DNA from: Maridesulfovibrio zosterae DSM 11974 | GTDB taxonomy: Bacteria > Desulfobacterota > Desulfovibrionia > Desulfovibrionales > Desulfovibrionaceae | DNA length: 64,000 nt | Direction: 5' to 3' | Assembly (NCBI RefSeq): GCF_000425265.1 | Contig: NZ_AUDC01000012.1 | Span: 431,080 to 495,079 of the forward strand | Part shown: positions 63,504 through 64,000 of the stretch, piece after piece | Numbering within the stretch: the first letter of the stretch is position 1 | Layout of the letters: each line of letters starts with the position of its first letter | Notes under the pieces: generated by a model | What the model was told of the DNA's origin: nothing | The model's database searches: none | Seen by the model: only the letters and a program-made list of their open reading frames with translations | Made by a program: the position numbers and the translations under genes

Positions 63504-64000
63504 ATGTCTAGTTTCAATCAAAACATCATAAAACACAAGATTGGTCTGTTAAATCTGGCTGAAGAGCTTGGTAATGTTTCGAGAGCTTGCAAGTTGATGG
63601 GCTTTTCTCGTGACACTTTTTATCGGTATCAGTCAGCCAAGGAAGAAGGCGGAGTCGAAGCTCTTTTTGATAAATCACGTCGTAAGCCAAACCTAAAAAA
63701 TAGAGTTGATCAGGCTATCGAAGACGCAGTCTTTGTTTACGCAAATGACTTTCCTGCTCATGGACAAACAAGAGCCAGTAACGAGCTAAGAAAATTAGGT
63801 GTTTTTGTCTCGCCGTCCGGCATTAGATCTATTTGGCTGCGGCACGGTCTTCATAATTTCAAGCTCCGCCTGAAGGCTTTGGAAAAGATTTCAGCAGAGC
63901 AAGGAATTGTCCTTACCGAAGCGCAGGTTCAAGCTCTGGAACGGAAAAAGGATGACGACATTGCTTGCGGGGAAATCGAAACAGCCCATCCTGGCTATCT
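63391..64000 (+). mobile_element. IS481-family insertion sequence, left part
   Basis: A transposase gene with its own ribosome-binding site, preceded by a possible TGT-starting terminal repeat. The element runs off the window, so the right inverted repeat and target duplication are not visible. Confidence 0.6.
63504..64000 (+). CDS. IS481-family transposase, N-terminal part (cut by window end)
   Basis: 165 codons are visible. The N-terminal helix-turn-helix (LLNLAEELGNVSRACKLMGFSRDTFYRY) is followed by DKSRRKPNLKNRV, a second HTH (GQTRASNELRKLGVFVSPSGIRSIWLRHGL), and the hallmark KALEKISAEQG, LTEAQVQALERK, ETAHPGYL. The DDE catalytic domain would start just beyond the window. AAGGAG precedes the ATG. 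It is intact as far as seen. Confidence 0.88.
   Translation, partial: MSSFNQNIIKHKIGLLNLAEELGNVSRACKLMGFSRDTFYRYQSAKEEGGVEALFDKSRRKPNLKNRVDQAIEDAVFVYANDFPAHGQTRASNELRKLGVFVSPSGIRSIWLRHGLHNFKLRLKALEKISAEQGIVLTEAQVQALERKKDDDIACGEIETAHPGY

Overview
The window looks like chromosome of a low-GC marine member of the Desulfovibrionaceae, close to Maridesulfovibrio/Desulfovibrio. This is inferred from gene content: a 218-residue low-molecular-weight assimilatory-type sulfite reductase, a CoA-disulfide/polysulfide reductase with a rhodanese tail, an AdoCbl-dependent ribonucleotide reductase behind a B12 riboswitch, a molybdenum-storage-type kinase next to a MOT1 molybdate transporter, and many sensory proteins (two chemoreceptors, three histidine kinases). 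No search was possible, so all family calls rest on motifs read by eye.

Layout. 1-7.4 kb: ABM-fold monooxygenase, chemoreceptor, DASS anion transporter and a secreted two-domain Lcl protein. 7.5-10.7 kb, minus strand: QueG-like Fe-S protein, GltD-like flavoprotein and small sulfite reductase. 11-15.7 kb: solute-binding protein, a bacterial TiaS-like core protein, a PadR regulator divergent from a 73-aa protein, then molybdenum storage protein and MOT1 transporter. 16-24.4 kb: left-handed beta-helix protein, methylglyoxal synthase, ArsC/Spx-like protein, an overlapping binding-protein/sensor-kinase pair, and MscS. 24.8-28.3 kb: an operon of an exported DUF59/MIP18 protein, a DsbD/TauE-like membrane protein and a chemoreceptor with an extracytoplasmic PocR-type domain. 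28.4-35.9 kb: transglutaminase-like protein with polysulfide-type reductase, Tat-exported metallo-beta-lactamase-fold protein, molybdopterin oxidoreductase, and a methyltransferase/MarR pair carrying two matching palindromic operators. 36.2-42.6 kb: cobalamin riboswitch with class II RNR, then a three-gene phosphorelay set (kinase, receiver, Hpt-receiver).

43.0-48.9 kb is a tRNA hot spot. tRNA-Val and tRNA-Asp are followed by three degraded copies of the tRNA-Asp 3' end. These divide the region into segments holding a broken ATPase/nuclease pair, a frameshifted S41 peptidase, and an intact sensor kinase.

49-55.8 kb returns to core genes: a YdbH-like protein, a fused YnbE-YdbL-like lipoprotein, SelO, PurM, a small exported protein and the AmmeMemoRadiSam radical SAM enzyme.

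55.9-60.5 kb is a second tRNA hot spot (tRNA-Pro). It has a 96-bp direct repeat of the tRNA 3' end plus terminator flanking a frameshifted Rhs/polymorphic-toxin gene with a probable immunity gene. Beyond it lie a second toxin remnant and an unrecognised gene whose 3' end lies in a repeat shared with the tRNA-Asp island. 60.5-64 kb: a GC-richer FAD oxidoreductase, small proteins, a 2[4Fe-4S] ferredoxin, and an IS481-type transposase cut by the window end.

Most novel candidates: the exported DUF59/DsbD-like/PocR-chemoreceptor operon, the TiaS-like core protein without tRNA-binding domains beside a PadR switch, and the repeat architecture linking the two tRNA islands.
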